Of a DNA stretch of 64,000 nucleotides, positions 17,463 to 28,491 are shown piece by piece. A program made the position numbers and the translations under genes. Numbering within the stretch: position 1 is the stretch's first letter; each line of letters opens with the position of its first letter. Location of the stretch: contig JARWBI010000001.1 in assembly GCA_029846755.1 (NCBI GenBank), forward strand, positions 1,054,001 through 1,118,000. Reading direction: 5' to 3'. The DNA comes from Falsirhodobacter flavus. Lineage in GTDB: Bacteria > Pseudomonadota > Alphaproteobacteria > Rhodobacterales > Rhodobacteraceae. The notes under the pieces were generated by a model. It saw only the letters and a list, made by a program, of their open reading frames with translations. It made no database searches and had not been told where the DNA came from.

Positions 17463-19210
17463 GCCTGATCCTTGAATTGCAGTCGGTAGAGCCCGGAATA
17501 GATGCCGTCGCGCGAAAGCAGCTCGTCATGCGTGCCTTCGTCCACGACGCGGCCCGCATCCATGACCACGATCTTGTCGGCGTCGCGCACGGTGGACAGG
17601 CGGTGTGCGATGACCAGCGTCGTGCGGCCATGGCCCAGACGGTTCAGCGCCTCGGCCACCAGTTTTTCCGACTGCGCGTCCAGCGCCGATGTCGCCTCGT
17701 CCATCAGCAGCACCGGCGCGTCCGAGATCAGCGCCCGCGCGATACCGACGCGTTGCCGCTGCCCCCCCGACAGCGCCGATCCGCGGGGACCCGCGTGGGT
17801 ATCGACGCCCTGCGGCAATCCCTCGATGAACTCGGTCACATGCGCGGCGTCCAGAGCCTCGCGAAGACGTTCCTCGGAAATGTCGCGGCCAAGCAGGACG
17901 TTTTCGCGGATCGTTTCGTCGAACAGGGCGGATTCCTGCGACACCACCGCGAATTGCTTGCGCAGATCGGGCAGGGCATAGTTTTGGATGTCCACGCCGT
18001 CGAACAGGATCTGCCCGGATGCAGGCTGCGCAAGACCTGTCAGAAGATGGAAAACGGTCGATTTCCCCGCACCGGACGCGCCCACCAGCGCCGTCATCCT
18101 GCCCGCGCGCGCGGTAAAGCTGGCGCCGTTCAGCACCGGCTGGTCGCCATAGGAGAAGCCGACATCGCGCAGCTCGATCTCGGGCGCGGTCCGGGCCGGT
18201 TTCGCAGTGGCCGGCGGCCGCGCGGCGGGTTGCAGGTCGAACAGAAGAAAGATGCGCGTCAGGCTTGCCGCCGCGACCTGCCAGAAACCCGACATGTCAC
18301 CGAGGCGGCGCATCGGCTGGAAGGTCAGCGCCATCGCGGTGAAGAAGGACATGAACTCGCCCACCGTCCGCTCGCCCGAGATGATCTCGTTCCCGGCCAG
18401 CAGCAGCACGGTGAAGAAACCAAGGCCGGTGATCAGATCGACCAGCGCCGGGATCGTCGCCCGTCCGCCCGCCGTCCGGACCTCGTTCCGCACAAGGATG
18501 CCGACGATCGAACGGAAACGGCCCAGCTGGTAGCTTTCCATCCGGTTCAGCTTGATGGCCTGGATGCCGTGGAAAATCTCGTCCAGACGGGTGGCGCGCA
18601 GGCCGGACTGGGCGCGCGACTGGTTCACCTTGCGCCGGATGTAGCGCTGCACGATCACCGCCGGCAGGATCAGCAGCGGCGCACCGACCATGGCCGCCAG
18701 CGTCCAGTGCACGTCGATGTTCAGCGCCACGACGAACAGTCCGACCAGCGAGATCGTGTCCCGCCCGATCCCCGTGATGACCGAGGACCACACCCCCTGA
18801 ACGGCGGCGGTGTCGCCCTGAACGCGTTCGATCAACTGACCCGGAGAGTTCTTCTGGAAGAAATCCTGATCCAGCGTCAGCATATGGGCCAGAAGATCCG
18901 CCTGCATCGCGGTCGAGCTTTTCTGCGAGATGCGCGTCAGGATCACCTTGGACAGCACCGAGGTGGTCGCCCGGATGGCGAAAAGCCCCATGATGCCGAA
19001 ACCGACCCAGACCAGCGCCCCTGCGCCTTCGGGCGTGAACACCCGGTCGAACAGCGGCTTTATCATCCATGACAGTGCGCCAAGGGTCGATCCCTCGATC
19101 ACCATCAGGACGAAGGCGATGGCCATCAGCCCCTTGTGCTGGGACAGGTACCCGCGCCACAGCCGCCCGAACAGCCTGTGCGATGCATAACGGGGATCGC
19201 GCATGTTCAT
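17459..19210 (-). CDS. MsbA-type ABC exporter (fused permease and ATPase)
   Basis: A 583-residue half-transporter: an N-terminal six-helix ABC_membrane domain (about residues 30-310), then an ATPase with Walker A GASGAGKST, signature LSGGQRQRVGIARAL, Walker B VLLMDEATSALD and H-loop IAHRLSTV. It would act as a homodimer in the inner membrane. The MsbA/lipid-flippase-like subfamily is probable, but substrate is uncertain. The ATG at 19210 was preferred over a TTG at 19225. ygfZ overlaps its 3' end. Confidence 0.9.
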   Translation of the reverse strand: MNMRDPRYASHRLFGRLWRGYLSQHKGLMAIAFVLMVIEGSTLGALSWMIKPLFDRVFTPEGAGALVWVGFGIMGLFAIRATTSVLSKVILTRISQKSSTAMQADLLAHMLTLDQDFFQKNSPGQLIERVQGDTAAVQGVWSSVITGIGRDTISLVGLFVVALNIDVHWTLAAMVGAPLLILPAVIVQRYIRRKVNQSRAQSGLRATRLDEIFHGIQAIKLNRMESYQLGRFRSIVGILVRNEVRTAGGRATIPALVDLITGLGFFTVLLLAGNEIISGERTVGEFMSFFTAMALTFQPMRRLGDMSGFWQVAAASLTRIFLLFDLQPAARPPATAKPARTAPEIELRDVGFSYGDQPVLNGASFTARAGRMTALVGASGAGKSTVFHLLTGLAQPASGQILFDGVDIQNYALPDLRKQFAVVSQESALFDETIRENVLLGRDISEERLREALDAAHVTEFIEGLPQGVDTHAGPRGSALSGGQRQRVGIARALISDAPVLLMDEATSALDAQSEKLVAEALNRLGHGRTTLVIAHRLSTVRDADKIVVMDAGRVVDEGTHDELLSRDGIYSGLYRLQFKDQA

Positions 19211-19344
19211 CTGTTCAAGTGACAATCTGGCTCTCCGTCTTGGGCCTTGGGTCTAACGCGGCGGGGGCGGGCTGGCAAGGACGCGGCATTGACGTTGGCG
19301 CGCAGGGGCCGTAGCGATTCCGGCACCAGATGTCGGAGAGCCCC

Positions 19345-20541
19345 ATGAGCCTTGCCTACGGTCGCCCCTATCTTGCCATTCCCGGGCCTTCGACCATGCC
19401 CGACCGCGTGTTGCAGGCGATGCATCGCGGCGCGCCCAACATCTATCAGGGGCAGCTGCACGAGATGGTCGCGGGGATCGTGCCCGACCTTCGCGCGGTC
19501 GCAGGAACTGCGGGCAACGTCGCGATCTATATCGGCAATGGCCATGCGGTGTGGGAAGCGGCGAACCTCAACCTGTTCTCGCGCGGGGACAAGGCGATCG
19601 TGCTGGTGACCGGGCGGTTCGGGCTGGGCTGGGCGACGGCGGCGGCTGCGGTGGGCGTGAACGTCGTTTCCGTCGATTTCGGCCTGCGCAGCCCCGTGAC
19701 CATGGACCGGGTCGAGGAGGCGCTGCGCGCCCACCCGGATGCCAAGGCAGTTCTGGTCACCCATGTCGATACCGCCACCTCGGTGCGCAACGACGTGGCA
19801 GTGGTCCGCGCCGTAATGGATGCCGTCGGGCATGATGCGCTTCTGGCGGTTGACTGCATCGCCTCGATGGGCTGCGACGAGTTCCGCATGGACGATTGGG
19901 GCGTGGACGTGGCCATCGCCGCCAGCCAAAAGGGGCTGATGGTGCCTCCGGGGCTGGGCTTCGTCTGGTTTTCGGACAAGGCGCATGACCGGGCGGTGGG
20001 GAACGACCTCCGCACACCGCACTGGGATTGGACGCCGCGTGCGCGGGTCGGATACTTCCACGACCATTTCAACGGCACCGCGCCGACCCATCACCTTTAT
20101 GGGCTGCGCGAAGCGCTGGACATGATCGCCGAGGAGGGGCTGGAGGCGGTGTGGAAGCGCCACGACACGCTGGCCCGCACCGTCTGGGCGGCATTCGATG
20201 CGTGGTCGGTCGGCAACCCGCAGATCGGGCTGAACATCGAGGACCCGGCGCATCGAGGGCGGGCAGTCACGGCGGCCCGCCTGGGCGCGCCGCACGCAAC
20301 GCGACTGCGCGAATGGACCGAAGGCAAGGCAGGCGTGACGCTGGGCATCGGGCTTGGAATGGCCGAGCCGACCGATCCGGCCTATCACGGGTTCCTGCGG
20401 GTCGCCCATATGGGCCATGTGAACGCGCATATGACGCTGGGCGCGCTTGCGGTGATGGAGGCGGGGATGATCGCGCTGGATATCCCGCATGGGCCGGGTG
20501 CGCTGGCTGCCGCTGCTGCGGTCATCGCCGAAGGCGCTTAA
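19345..20541 (+). CDS. Class V aminotransferase (serine-/alanine-glyoxylate aminotransferase family)
   Basis: A 398-residue PLP enzyme of the serine-glyoxylate or alanine-glyoxylate aminotransferase type. The N-terminal IPGPSTMPDRVLQAM is characteristic, VDCIASMGCDEFRMDDWGVD holds the cofactor-binding Asp, and IAASQKGLMVPPG contains the PLP-binding Lys. It would transfer an amino group to glyoxylate, as in photorespiration-like or serine-cycle metabolism. The ATG at 19345 lies 4-6 bases from a GGAGAG site, which favours it over the in-frame ATG at 19330. The 3' end overlaps the convergent amidotransferase by four bases. Confidence 0.9.
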   Translation: MSLAYGRPYLAIPGPSTMPDRVLQAMHRGAPNIYQGQLHEMVAGIVPDLRAVAGTAGNVAIYIGNGHAVWEAANLNLFSRGDKAIVLVTGRFGLGWATAAAAVGVNVVSVDFGLRSPVTMDRVEEALRAHPDAKAVLVTHVDTATSVRNDVAVVRAVMDAVGHDALLAVDCIASMGCDEFRMDDWGVDVAIAASQKGLMVPPGLGFVWFSDKAHDRAVGNDLRTPHWDWTPRARVGYFHDHFNGTAPTHHLYGLREALDMIAEEGLEAVWKRHDTLARTVWAAFDAWSVGNPQIGLNIEDPAHRGRAVTAARLGAPHATRLREWTEGKAGVTLGIGLGMAEPTDPAYHGFLRVAHMGHVNAHMTLGALAVMEAGMIALDIPHGPGALAAAAAVIAEGA

Positions 20542-21299
20542 TTTAGCGCCCATTCGCGCACCGCATCGCCGAACGCGGCGAAAAGTGGGCGCGAGACGGG
20601 GTCGCTGACTGCCTGCCATTCAGGGTGCCACTGCACCGAAAGCGTAAAGCCCGGGGCGTCTTCGATGAAGATCGCCTCGGGCGTGCCGTCCGGGGCGTGG
20701 CCGTCGATTCTGACCCTTGCGCCGGCGGTCTTGATACCTTGTCCGTGCAGCGTGTTGGTCATCACCTCCTGCGCGCCCAGCACGCGGCGGAACGGGCCGT
20801 CCTTGCTGAATCGGACCTTGTGGCGCAGGGCGAACTTTTCCTCCTGCGTGCCATCGGGGGGCATGCGGTGGTTCATGCGGCCCGGAAGCTCGCGGATCTC
20901 GGGGTAGAGGGTTCCGCCCATCGCGACGTTCACTTCCTGAAATCCCCGGCAGATGCCGAAGAACGGCTGGCCGCGTTCGACGCAGGCGCGCACCAGCGGC
21001 AACGCCACCGCATCGCGGCTGCGATCGAAGGTGCCGTGGGCGGGGGTTTCCTCCTCGCCATATTCCTCGGGATGGACATTGGGGCGGCCACCGGTCAGCA
21101 GGAACCCGTCGCAAAGGTCCAGCAGTTCCGGGATCGACACCAGCCGCGGGTCGGACGGGATGATGATCGGCATGCAGCCCGCCGCCTGCGCGACGGCTTC
21201 GGTCACCATGCGCCCGCCAAGATGGACGGGCCAGCCATCGTTGATGAGGTGATTGTTGCCGATGATGCCGACGACGGGTCGGCGCGTTCCGAGGGTCAT
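20538..21299 (-). CDS. Class I glutamine amidotransferase / gamma-glutamyl-GABA hydrolase-like (peptidase C26)
   Basis: A 253-residue PuuD-like peptidase C26. The nucleophile elbow is FFGICRGFQEVNVAMGG and the C-terminal catalytic His-Glu pair is in LSVQWHPEWQ. It would hydrolyse a gamma-glutamyl amide such as gamma-glutamyl-GABA in polyamine breakdown, but the substrate is not fixed by motifs. The start at 21299 gives the canonical RPVVGIIGN N-terminus and follows an AGGA site; the upstream frame is Arg/Ala-rich and unlikely. It is convergent with the aminotransferase. Confidence 0.85.
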   Translation of the reverse strand: MTLGTRRPVVGIIGNNHLINDGWPVHLGGRMVTEAVAQAAGCMPIIIPSDPRLVSIPELLDLCDGFLLTGGRPNVHPEEYGEEETPAHGTFDRSRDAVALPLVRACVERGQPFFGICRGFQEVNVAMGGTLYPEIRELPGRMNHRMPPDGTQEEKFALRHKVRFSKDGPFRRVLGAQEVMTNTLHGQGIKTAGARVRIDGHAPDGTPEAIFIEDAPGFTLSVQWHPEWQAVSDPVSRPLFAAFGDAVREWALN

Positions 21300-21357
21300 G
21301 AGCGGAATTCCTGTCTGGACGAACAGGATAGACAGGCTTGACGCCGACCGGAAGGGG

Positions 21358-21380
21358 GGAAGGGCGGCGCGCGCCCTTCC
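21358..21380 (-). terminator. Probable terminator after the L,D-transpeptidase gene
   Basis: GGAAGGGCG and CGCCCTTCC form a perfect 9-bp stem with a five-base loop, 16 bases past the stop on the minus strand. A C/T-rich run follows rather than pure T. Confidence 0.55.
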
Positions 21381-21395
21381 GCGGATCATGTGTGC

Positions 21396-22370
21396 CTAGT
21401 TTGGCGCCGCCTCGCCCGTGCCGGGGGCTTTGGGCACCGGAACAACCGGGGTGCGGATGGCGGGAACCGGATCCGCAGGTTCTGCCGCAGGCGTTTCCGG
21501 CGCCTCGGGTTCCGCTTCCGGTGCCACCGGGGCTTCGGTCGGGGGCGTTTCCGTTACAGGTGCTTCAGTCGCGGGCGTTTCGGGTGCGGCCTCGGCGTCT
21601 GCGGGCGGCAGCGTCGTTTCCGTCACGGGAGCCGGGGCCAGCGTTTCGGCCGCTTCGACCGGCTTCGGCGCGGCGGGTTTCGCCTTCTTCGGCGCGGGCG
21701 GGGGCAGGCGCAGCTTGGTCGGCACCGTGCCGTCCGGGTTCAGCACCACGACCTTCGCGCCCGGCTGGACGCGGTTGTATAGGTCGATGACGTCCTGATG
21801 GATCATGCGGAAACAGCCCGACGAGGCATTGCGGCCGATGCTGCGCCATTCCGGGGTCCCGTGGATGCGGTAACCGTGATCGACGCCGTTCGTCGTCAGA
21901 TAGATCGCGCGCACGCCCAGCGGGTTCGACGGGCTGCCGGGCTGGCCGTCCTTCCAGCGTTCAAGGCTCGGCTGACGCTCGATCATCTCGGGCGGCGGGG
22001 TCCAGGTAGGATAAGGGCGCTTGCGCGACACGATGGCGGTGCCCGCCCAGTCGAAGCCTTCGCGACCGACCGAAATGCCATAGCGGATTGCCTTGCCGTC
22101 GCCCTGCACCAGGTAAAGAAGCTTCTGCGCCGGGTCTATCACGATCGTGCCGGGGACCTCGGCCGTTTCGTAGTCCACGATCTGGCGGCGGAACTGCGGC
22201 GGGATCTGGTCCACCGGAACGGCGGGCAGGTCATATTCGCCGTCATCCAGCGCGACATAGGCGTTTTCGATGAATTGCGGGCCGGGAGGCGGCGCGGGCT
22301 CCAGCATTTCCTCACAACCCGCAAGAAGGGCCACGAGTGCGGTTGCGGTCAGCAATGCCTTGATTTTCAT
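21396..22370 (-). CDS. Lipoprotein L,D-transpeptidase (YkuD domain) with acidic Pro/Ala/Glu-rich tail
   Basis: A 324-residue exported lipoprotein (lipobox LLAGC). The YkuD catalytic domain lies at about residues 60-215 and ends with the active-site block HGYRIHGTPEWRSIG followed by SSGCFRM, giving the His and Cys of the Cys-His pair. It makes 3-3 cross-links in peptidoglycan or attaches proteins to it. About the last 105 residues are a low-complexity tail of Pro, Ala, Glu, Thr and Val, which may span the periplasm. The ATG at 22370 was chosen; a TTG at 22388 is also in frame. Confidence 0.9.
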   Translation of the reverse strand: MKIKALLTATALVALLAGCEEMLEPAPPPGPQFIENAYVALDDGEYDLPAVPVDQIPPQFRRQIVDYETAEVPGTIVIDPAQKLLYLVQGDGKAIRYGISVGREGFDWAGTAIVSRKRPYPTWTPPPEMIERQPSLERWKDGQPGSPSNPLGVRAIYLTTNGVDHGYRIHGTPEWRSIGRNASSGCFRMIHQDVIDLYNRVQPGAKVVVLNPDGTVPTKLRLPPPAPKKAKPAAPKPVEAAETLAPAPVTETTLPPADAEAAPETPATEAPVTETPPTEAPVAPEAEPEAPETPAAEPADPVPAIRTPVVPVPKAPGTGEAAPN

Positions 22371-22419
22371 GTCATTCCGCTTTGTCAATTATACGCAATT
22401 CACAAGGACGATAGTGCAA

Positions 22420-22447
22420 GGGGAAGGGGACTTCCATCACCTTCCCC
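22420..22447 (-). terminator. Probable terminator after tyrS
   Basis: GGGGAAGG and CCTTCCCC form an 8-bp stem around 12 bases, about 20 bases downstream of the tyrS stop on the minus strand. A T-run is weak (CCCCTTGC). Confidence 0.45.
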
Positions 22448-22468
22448 CCAAAGATTTTCACGAACGGG

Positions 22469-23713
22469 TCAACCGAGCCGCACCAGCCGGTGCTTCTTCT
22501 TACCCATCGAAACCTTCAGCTCCGCGCCGATGGTATCGGCCGTCACGGGCGCATTGGCGTCGGCGACAAGCTCGTTGTTGAAGCGCAGGCCGTTTTCGGC
22601 GATCAGGCGCTTGGCCTCCTTGCCCGACGCCACGAGGCCGGCATCCACGAGAAAACGCGCGACAGTCAGACCATCGGTCAGCGCGGGCAGGGTCACGACC
22701 TCCAACTCCTCGCCGACGCCGCCTTGCTCGAAGACGGCCCTGGCGGTCGCCTCGGCAGCGGCGGCGGCATCGCGGCCATGCAGAAGCGCCGTCACCTCGT
22801 TCGCGAGGATAACCTTGGCCGCATTGATCTCGGATCCGGCAAGCGCGCCCAGACGGTCGCATTCATCGACCGGAAGCTCGGTATAGAGTTTCAGGAAGCG
22901 GCCCACATCGGCATCGGTCGTGTTGCGCCAAAACTGCCAGAAGTCATAGGCCGAAAGCATGTCGCCGTTCAGCCAGATCGCGCCACCCTGCGATTTGCCC
23001 ATCTTTCTGCCGTCCGAGGTGGTCAGCAGCGGAGAGGTCAGACCGTAGATCTGCTTGTCGATCACGCGGCGGGTCAGGTCGATCCCGTTGACGATGTTGC
23101 CCCATTGATCCGAGCCGCCCATCTGCAGGATGCAGCCATAGCGGCGATTCAGCTCCAGGAAGTCATAGGCTTGGAGGATCATGTAGTTGAATTCAAGGAA
23201 GGACAGGCTCTGTTCCCGGTCGAGCCGCGACTTCACGGATTCGAACGACAGCATCCGGTTGACCGAGAAATGCCGCCCGATATCGCGCAGGAATTCGAGG
23301 TAGTTCAGCCCGTCCAGCCATTCGGCATTGTTGAGCATGATCGCATCGCGGGCACCGTCGCCATAGGTCAGGTATTGCCCGAAGACCTTCTTCATGCCGT
23401 CGATATTCGCGCCGATCTGCGCCTCGGTCAGCAGCGGCCGCTCGTCCGCGCGGAAGCTGGGATCGCCCACCTTGGTCGTGCCGCCGCCCATCAGGGTGAT
23501 CGGCTTGTGCCCGGTCTTTTGCAGCCAACGCAGCATCATGATGTTCAGAAGGTGACCGACGTGAAGCGAAGCCGCCGTCGCGTCATAGCCGATATAAGCC
23601 GAGACGACCCCCTTGGACAAAGCCTCGTCGAGCGCCTGATAATCGGTGCAATCGGCGAGATACCCGCGTTCCATCATCACGCGCAGGAAATCCGATTTCG
23701 CATGGTAGGTCAT
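22469..23713 (-). CDS. tyrS: Tyrosyl-tRNA synthetase
   Basis: A 414-residue class I aminoacyl-tRNA synthetase charging tRNA-Tyr. The HIGH-type motif is SLHVGHLLN near residue 50, the KMSKS-type motif is [10 protein letters not shown], and an S4-like RNA-binding domain ends the protein ([15 protein letters not shown]). The ATG at 23713 was chosen because it gives the normal TyrS N-terminus; the longer frame runs into the divergent anmK promoter region. Confidence 0.96.
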   Translation of the reverse strand: MTYHAKSDFLRVMMERGYLADCTDYQALDEALSKGVVSAYIGYDATAASLHVGHLLNIMMLRWLQKTGHKPITLMGGGTTKVGDPSFRADERPLLTEAQIGANIDGMKKVFGQYLTYGDGARDAIMLNNAEWLDGLNYLEFLRDIGRHFSVNRMLSFESVKSRLDREQSLSFLEFNYMILQAYDFLELNRRYGCILQMGGSDQWGNIVNGIDLTRRVIDKQIYGLTSPLLTTSDGRKMGKSQGGAIWLNGDMLSAYDFWQFWRNTTDADVGRFLKLYTELPVDECDRLGALAGSEINAAKVILANEVTALLHGRDAAAAAEATARAVFEQGGVGEELEVVTLPALTDGLTVARFLVDAGLVASGKEAKRLIAENGLRFNNELVADANAPVTADTIGAELKVSMGKKKHRLVRLG

Positions 23714-23774
23714 GGTTGTCTCGTGCTTTATATTCTGAGGTTTGCCGTATAGCCGGGACGGGTGGGATTTGCCA

Positions 23775-24860
23775 ATGTTGAAATCGGGGCCGCTCTGGGC
23801 GCTTGGGGCGATGTCGGGCACCTCGCTGGACGGGGTGGACGCGGCGATGGTGCTGACGGACGGCGCGCGGGTGCTGGAATTCGGCGAAAGCGCCTATCGT
23901 CCCTATTCCGAGGCGGAGCGAGAGACGATCCGCGCGGCGCTGGGCCTCTGGGACGGCGAGGCGGTGGCGGCTGCAGCCGAAGTGGTCGAGGCGGCGCATC
24001 TTGAGGTGCTGTCGCAGTTTCGCGCCGATGTGGTGGGGTTTCACGGGCAGACGCTGGCCCATGATCCTGCTGGTGGACGGACGCTGCAGGTCGGATCCGG
24101 CGCGCGGCTGGCAGAGGCGCTGGGCCGGCCGGTGGTCTGGGATTTTCGCAGCGAGGATGTCCGCAGGGGCGGGCAGGGTGCGCCGCTGGCGCCCTTCTTC
24201 CACTTTGCCTGCGCACATTGGGCGGGCGAGGAGATGCCGCTGGCCTTCCTGAACCTCGGCGGCGTCGGCAATGTCACGTGGGTCGATCCCCGGCACGGGG
24301 CGCCCGAGGCGCCGGGTGCCGTGCTGGCCTTCGACAGCGGCCCGGCGAATGCGCCGATCAACGACCTGGTGCGCACGCGCCTTGGCCTCGACCGGGACGA
24401 GGGCGGCGCGCTGGCGGCGACGGGCGCAGTGGACGAACAGGTGCTGAAGGAATTCCTGACGCGGGATTTCTTCGCAAGAGTGCCGCCCAAATCTCTGGAC
24501 AGGAACGATTTCCACGCGATCCTGCAACGGGTTGGACATCTGGGCGATGCCGATGCCTGTGCGACGCTGACGGCATTCGCCGCGGCGTCGGTGGCGGCAG
24601 GGCTGCGGCATTTTCCGGCGCCTGTGGGCAGGGTTCTCGCCACGGGCGGCGGGCGTCACAACGAGACGATGATGCAGATGTTGGCGACGCGGTGCGGGGT
24701 AGATGTGCTGCCTGTTGAGGCGGCGGGACTGGACGGCGACATGCTGGAGGCGCAAGCCTTCGCATTTCTGGCGGTGCGGGTCGCGCGGGGGATGCCGACG
24801 TCCTGTGTTTCGACCACGGGCGTCGCCACGCCTTTGTCGGGCGGCAGGATCAGCGGGTAG
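23775..24860 (+). CDS. anmK: Anhydro-N-acetylmuramic acid kinase
   Basis: A 361-residue kinase that converts 1,6-anhydro-MurNAc from cell-wall recycling to MurNAc-6-phosphate with ATP. The N-terminal phosphate-binding motif [16 protein letters not shown], the [10 protein letters not shown] segment and the [10 protein letters not shown] motif near the C-terminus are typical. The ATG at 23775 gives the standard start; it is divergent from tyrS across 61 bases. Confidence 0.95.
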   Translation: MLKSGPLWALGAMSGTSLDGVDAAMVLTDGARVLEFGESAYRPYSEAERETIRAALGLWDGEAVAAAAEVVEAAHLEVLSQFRADVVGFHGQTLAHDPAGGRTLQVGSGARLAEALGRPVVWDFRSEDVRRGGQGAPLAPFFHFACAHWAGEEMPLAFLNLGGVGNVTWVDPRHGAPEAPGAVLAFDSGPANAPINDLVRTRLGLDRDEGGALAATGAVDEQVLKEFLTRDFFARVPPKSLDRNDFHAILQRVGHLGDADACATLTAFAAASVAAGLRHFPAPVGRVLATGGGRHNETMMQMLATRCGVDVLPVEAAGLDGDMLEAQAFAFLAVRVARGMPTSCVSTTGVATPLSGGRISG

Positions 24861-24863
24861 GGC

Positions 24864-24905
24864 GCCCGCGCCTCAAGCCCCCATCCGGGGGCCATCGGCG
24901 CGGGC
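24864..24905. terminator. Long two-tier hairpin, bidirectional terminator between anmK and eno
   Basis: GCCCGCGCC pairs with GGCGCGGGC (9 bp) and, inside it, GCCCCC pairs with GGGGGC (6 bp) around a four-base loop, with symmetric four-base bulges. It lies exactly between the two convergent stop codons and could end both transcripts. No T-run is present on either side. Confidence 0.65.
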
Positions 24906-24919
24906 GGCTGCCGCGGTCC

Positions 24920-26245
<1,326 letters not shown>

Positions 26246-26260
26246 TCATTGGAAGGGGCG

Positions 26261-27142
26261 CTAAGCCGTGTTTGCGTTAGCAATTTTGCGAAGTCGGCGT
26301 TCGCGGATCAGCGTATAGATGCCCGAGCCGACAACCAGCGTCGCGCCAGCGATCACGCCCGCGTCCGGACGCTCGCCCAGGATAACGGCGCCAAGCGCGA
26401 TGACGAAGACCAGCCGCGCGTAGCGGAAGGGCATCACGACGGACACCTCGCCGATGCGGGTGGCTGCGACGATGGTGACATAGCCGACCGTGCCGGAGAC
26501 GACGGTGCCCAGCAGCAGCCACGCGCCATGAGCGGTCGGCGCGACGATCCCGCCTTGCGCCAGGATCATGACGGTGCCCATCACGAAGATCACGAACAGA
26601 GCCGAGAAGCTGAGGGGCACCGAACCGACGCTCTTGGGAACCTTGCGCGTTGCGAGGTCGCGGATCGTCAGGCCAATCATGCCCATCACCGCCCATCCGA
26701 CCTCGGGGCGGAATCCATCATCCCACGGCCTGATGATGATGAGCACACCGATGAACCCCACAGCGACCGCCGTCCAGCGCCGCCAGCCAACCTTTTCGCC
26801 CAGAAACAGCGCCGCGCAGCAGGTCAGGGCGAGGGGCTGCGCCTGAAGGATGGCCGAAACGAGCGCAAGTGGCGCCAAAGCAAGAGCCGTGACGAAGCCG
26901 CTTGTCGCGACCATCTCGCCAAGGTTGCGCAGGCCTGCCGCACCAAGCCAGACCTCGCGCCGGAACAGCCGCTCGCGCCGAAGAAGGGCAGCGATACCGA
27001 AGCAGACGGCACCGAAAAGGCCGGTCGCGGCGATGACCTGCCCGGTCGGCATGAGGGCCGAGGCCAGCTTGATGAACATATCCTCGACGCCGAAAAGCGC
27101 CATGGCGAGGATCATCAGACCGATGCCGCGCAGGTTATCCAT
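26261..27142 (-). CDS. EamA/DMT-family transporter
   Basis: A 293-residue inner-membrane protein with ten predicted helices in two EamA repeats, starting MDNLRGIGLMILAMALFGVEDMF. DMT members export small metabolites or amino acids; the substrate here is unknown. Its start overlaps the end of fur by eight bases, so the two are translationally coupled. That raises, without proving, a link to metal homeostasis. Confidence 0.88.
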   Translation of the reverse strand: MDNLRGIGLMILAMALFGVEDMFIKLASALMPTGQVIAATGLFGAVCFGIAALLRRERLFRREVWLGAAGLRNLGEMVATSGFVTALALAPLALVSAILQAQPLALTCCAALFLGEKVGWRRWTAVAVGFIGVLIIIRPWDDGFRPEVGWAVMGMIGLTIRDLATRKVPKSVGSVPLSFSALFVIFVMGTVMILAQGGIVAPTAHGAWLLLGTVVSGTVGYVTIVAATRIGEVSVVMPFRYARLVFVIALGAVILGERPDAGVIAGATLVVGSGIYTLIRERRLRKIANANTA

Positions 27143-27545
27143 TTTTCACCGGGACCCCGTAGAGTTCGAGCCGATGCCCCTTGAGGCGGTAGCCAAGCTT
27201 GCGTGCAATCTTTTCCTGAAGCGCCTCGATCTCGGGGTCGACGAATTCGATGACTTCGCCCGTGTGAAGGTCGATCAGGTGGTCGTGGTGATCGCGCTCG
27301 GCATCCTCGTACCGCGCGCGGCCATCGCCAAATTCCAACTTGTCAAGGATGCCTGCTTCCTCGAACAGCTTCACGGTCCGATAGACCGTTGCAAGCGATA
27401 TGCGGGGATCGATGGCGGAAGCCCGGGCATAGAGTTCTTCGACATCCGGGTGATCCTCGGCGCCACCGATCACGCGCGCGACCGTGCGGCGCTGGTCGGT
27501 CATCCGCAAGCCTTTCGCCTCGCAGCGTGCAATGATGTCGGGCAT
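27135..27545 (-). CDS. fur: Fur-family transcriptional regulator (Fur/Mur-like)
   Basis: A 136-residue metal-responsive repressor. The winged-helix recognition region ISLATVYRTVKLFEEAGI and the metal-binding stretch HHDHLIDLHTGEVIEF are those of Fur; the heme-regulatory HHH pattern of Irr and the structural CxxC pairs are absent. In Rhodobacteraceae such proteins may respond to manganese (Mur) as well as iron. A GGAGAG site precedes the ATG. It is first in a two-gene unit with an EamA transporter. Confidence 0.9.
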   Translation of the reverse strand: MPDIIARCEAKGLRMTDQRRTVARVIGGAEDHPDVEELYARASAIDPRISLATVYRTVKLFEEAGILDKLEFGDGRARYEDAERDHHDHLIDLHTGEVIEFVDPEIEALQEKIARKLGYRLKGHRLELYGVPVKNG

Positions 27546-27630
27546 CGCGGCTCTCCGTCCTCGTGGCCCTGCGGTGTAGGGGATCGGGGTGGAGTTGACC
27601 AGTGGAGAAAATGATCTGGGGGTGGACGCG

Positions 27631-28335
27631 CTAGCCCGAACGCGACTTTGGACGGCGTGACAGTTGCTCTGTCCTGTATCCGTGGCCGATGATATTCGCT
27701 CGGAAGGCCTCGGCGGGGGTTCGATAGCCTAGGCATTTGCGGGGCGTGGCGTTCAGGCCCGCGCAGAGGGTTCTCATATCCTCCTGAGTAAAGGTCTCTG
27801 GATCGGTGTCGCGGCAGATCCAGCGCCGCAATCGCTTGTTGGCATTCTCGATGCTGCCTTTCTGCCGAGGGGATTGCGGGTCGCAGAACCAGGTTCTGGC
27901 CCCGATCTTGGCCTGCAGATGCGGCCAGTCCACGAACTCCGAGCCGCGGTCGAAGGTCAGCGAGCGGCGGGCGGTCTGGGGCAAGGGCCGCGACGCTGCG
28001 GCGATCGGGGCTATGATCGACTTCGCAGCTTATGCGGCCCCACTGGGGCCACGGTCGCGGCTTACCCCAATTGCCGAACTCGCGCCGTCCGGCGACGACG
28101 TCCGGGCGGAACAGGATGCTGAGATCGGATACAAGTTTCGGCGGCGATAACCGCGGCGCCCGCGACGACCTGAAGCGAAATGGCGCCAGAGTTGCGCGGC
28201 GCGGCCGTCTTCGGAATAGACGAACTGGTAAATCGTTTCCTGGCTGACACGCAGCTGGGCCGCTTCCAGGCGCATCCGGCCCGCGATCTGCTCCGGGCTC
28301 CCGCCGGCGCGTTCGCATCTGTCGCCAGCGTTCGA
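27631..28335 (-). pseudogene. Degraded IS30-family transposase
   Basis: Pieces of one IS30-type transposase lie in at least three frames. The N-terminal part has SPEQIAGRMRLEAAQLRVS and ETIYQFVYSEDG (about 28110-28310), a middle piece reads RPDVVAGRREFGNWG, and the C-terminal part has LTFDRGSEFVDWPHLQAK and the DDE-type end KGSIENANKRLRRW (27631-27960). The stretch with the first catalytic Asp is deleted. It lies between fur and aroB. No terminal inverted repeats were recognised. The element is inactive. Confidence 0.85.
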
Positions 28336-28491
28336 TCAAGCGGCGGTCGGCAAGCGTAAGGTGGCTGCAGCGCGTTTTTATTCAGGATGTCCTTTCGGTT
28401 TCTAACATCCTGTCACATCTCGATAGTCGCACTTCAGATTAGCGCGTGCCCACCTTATATAAGGCAGAAAGGTAATCTCAGTTATGTAACC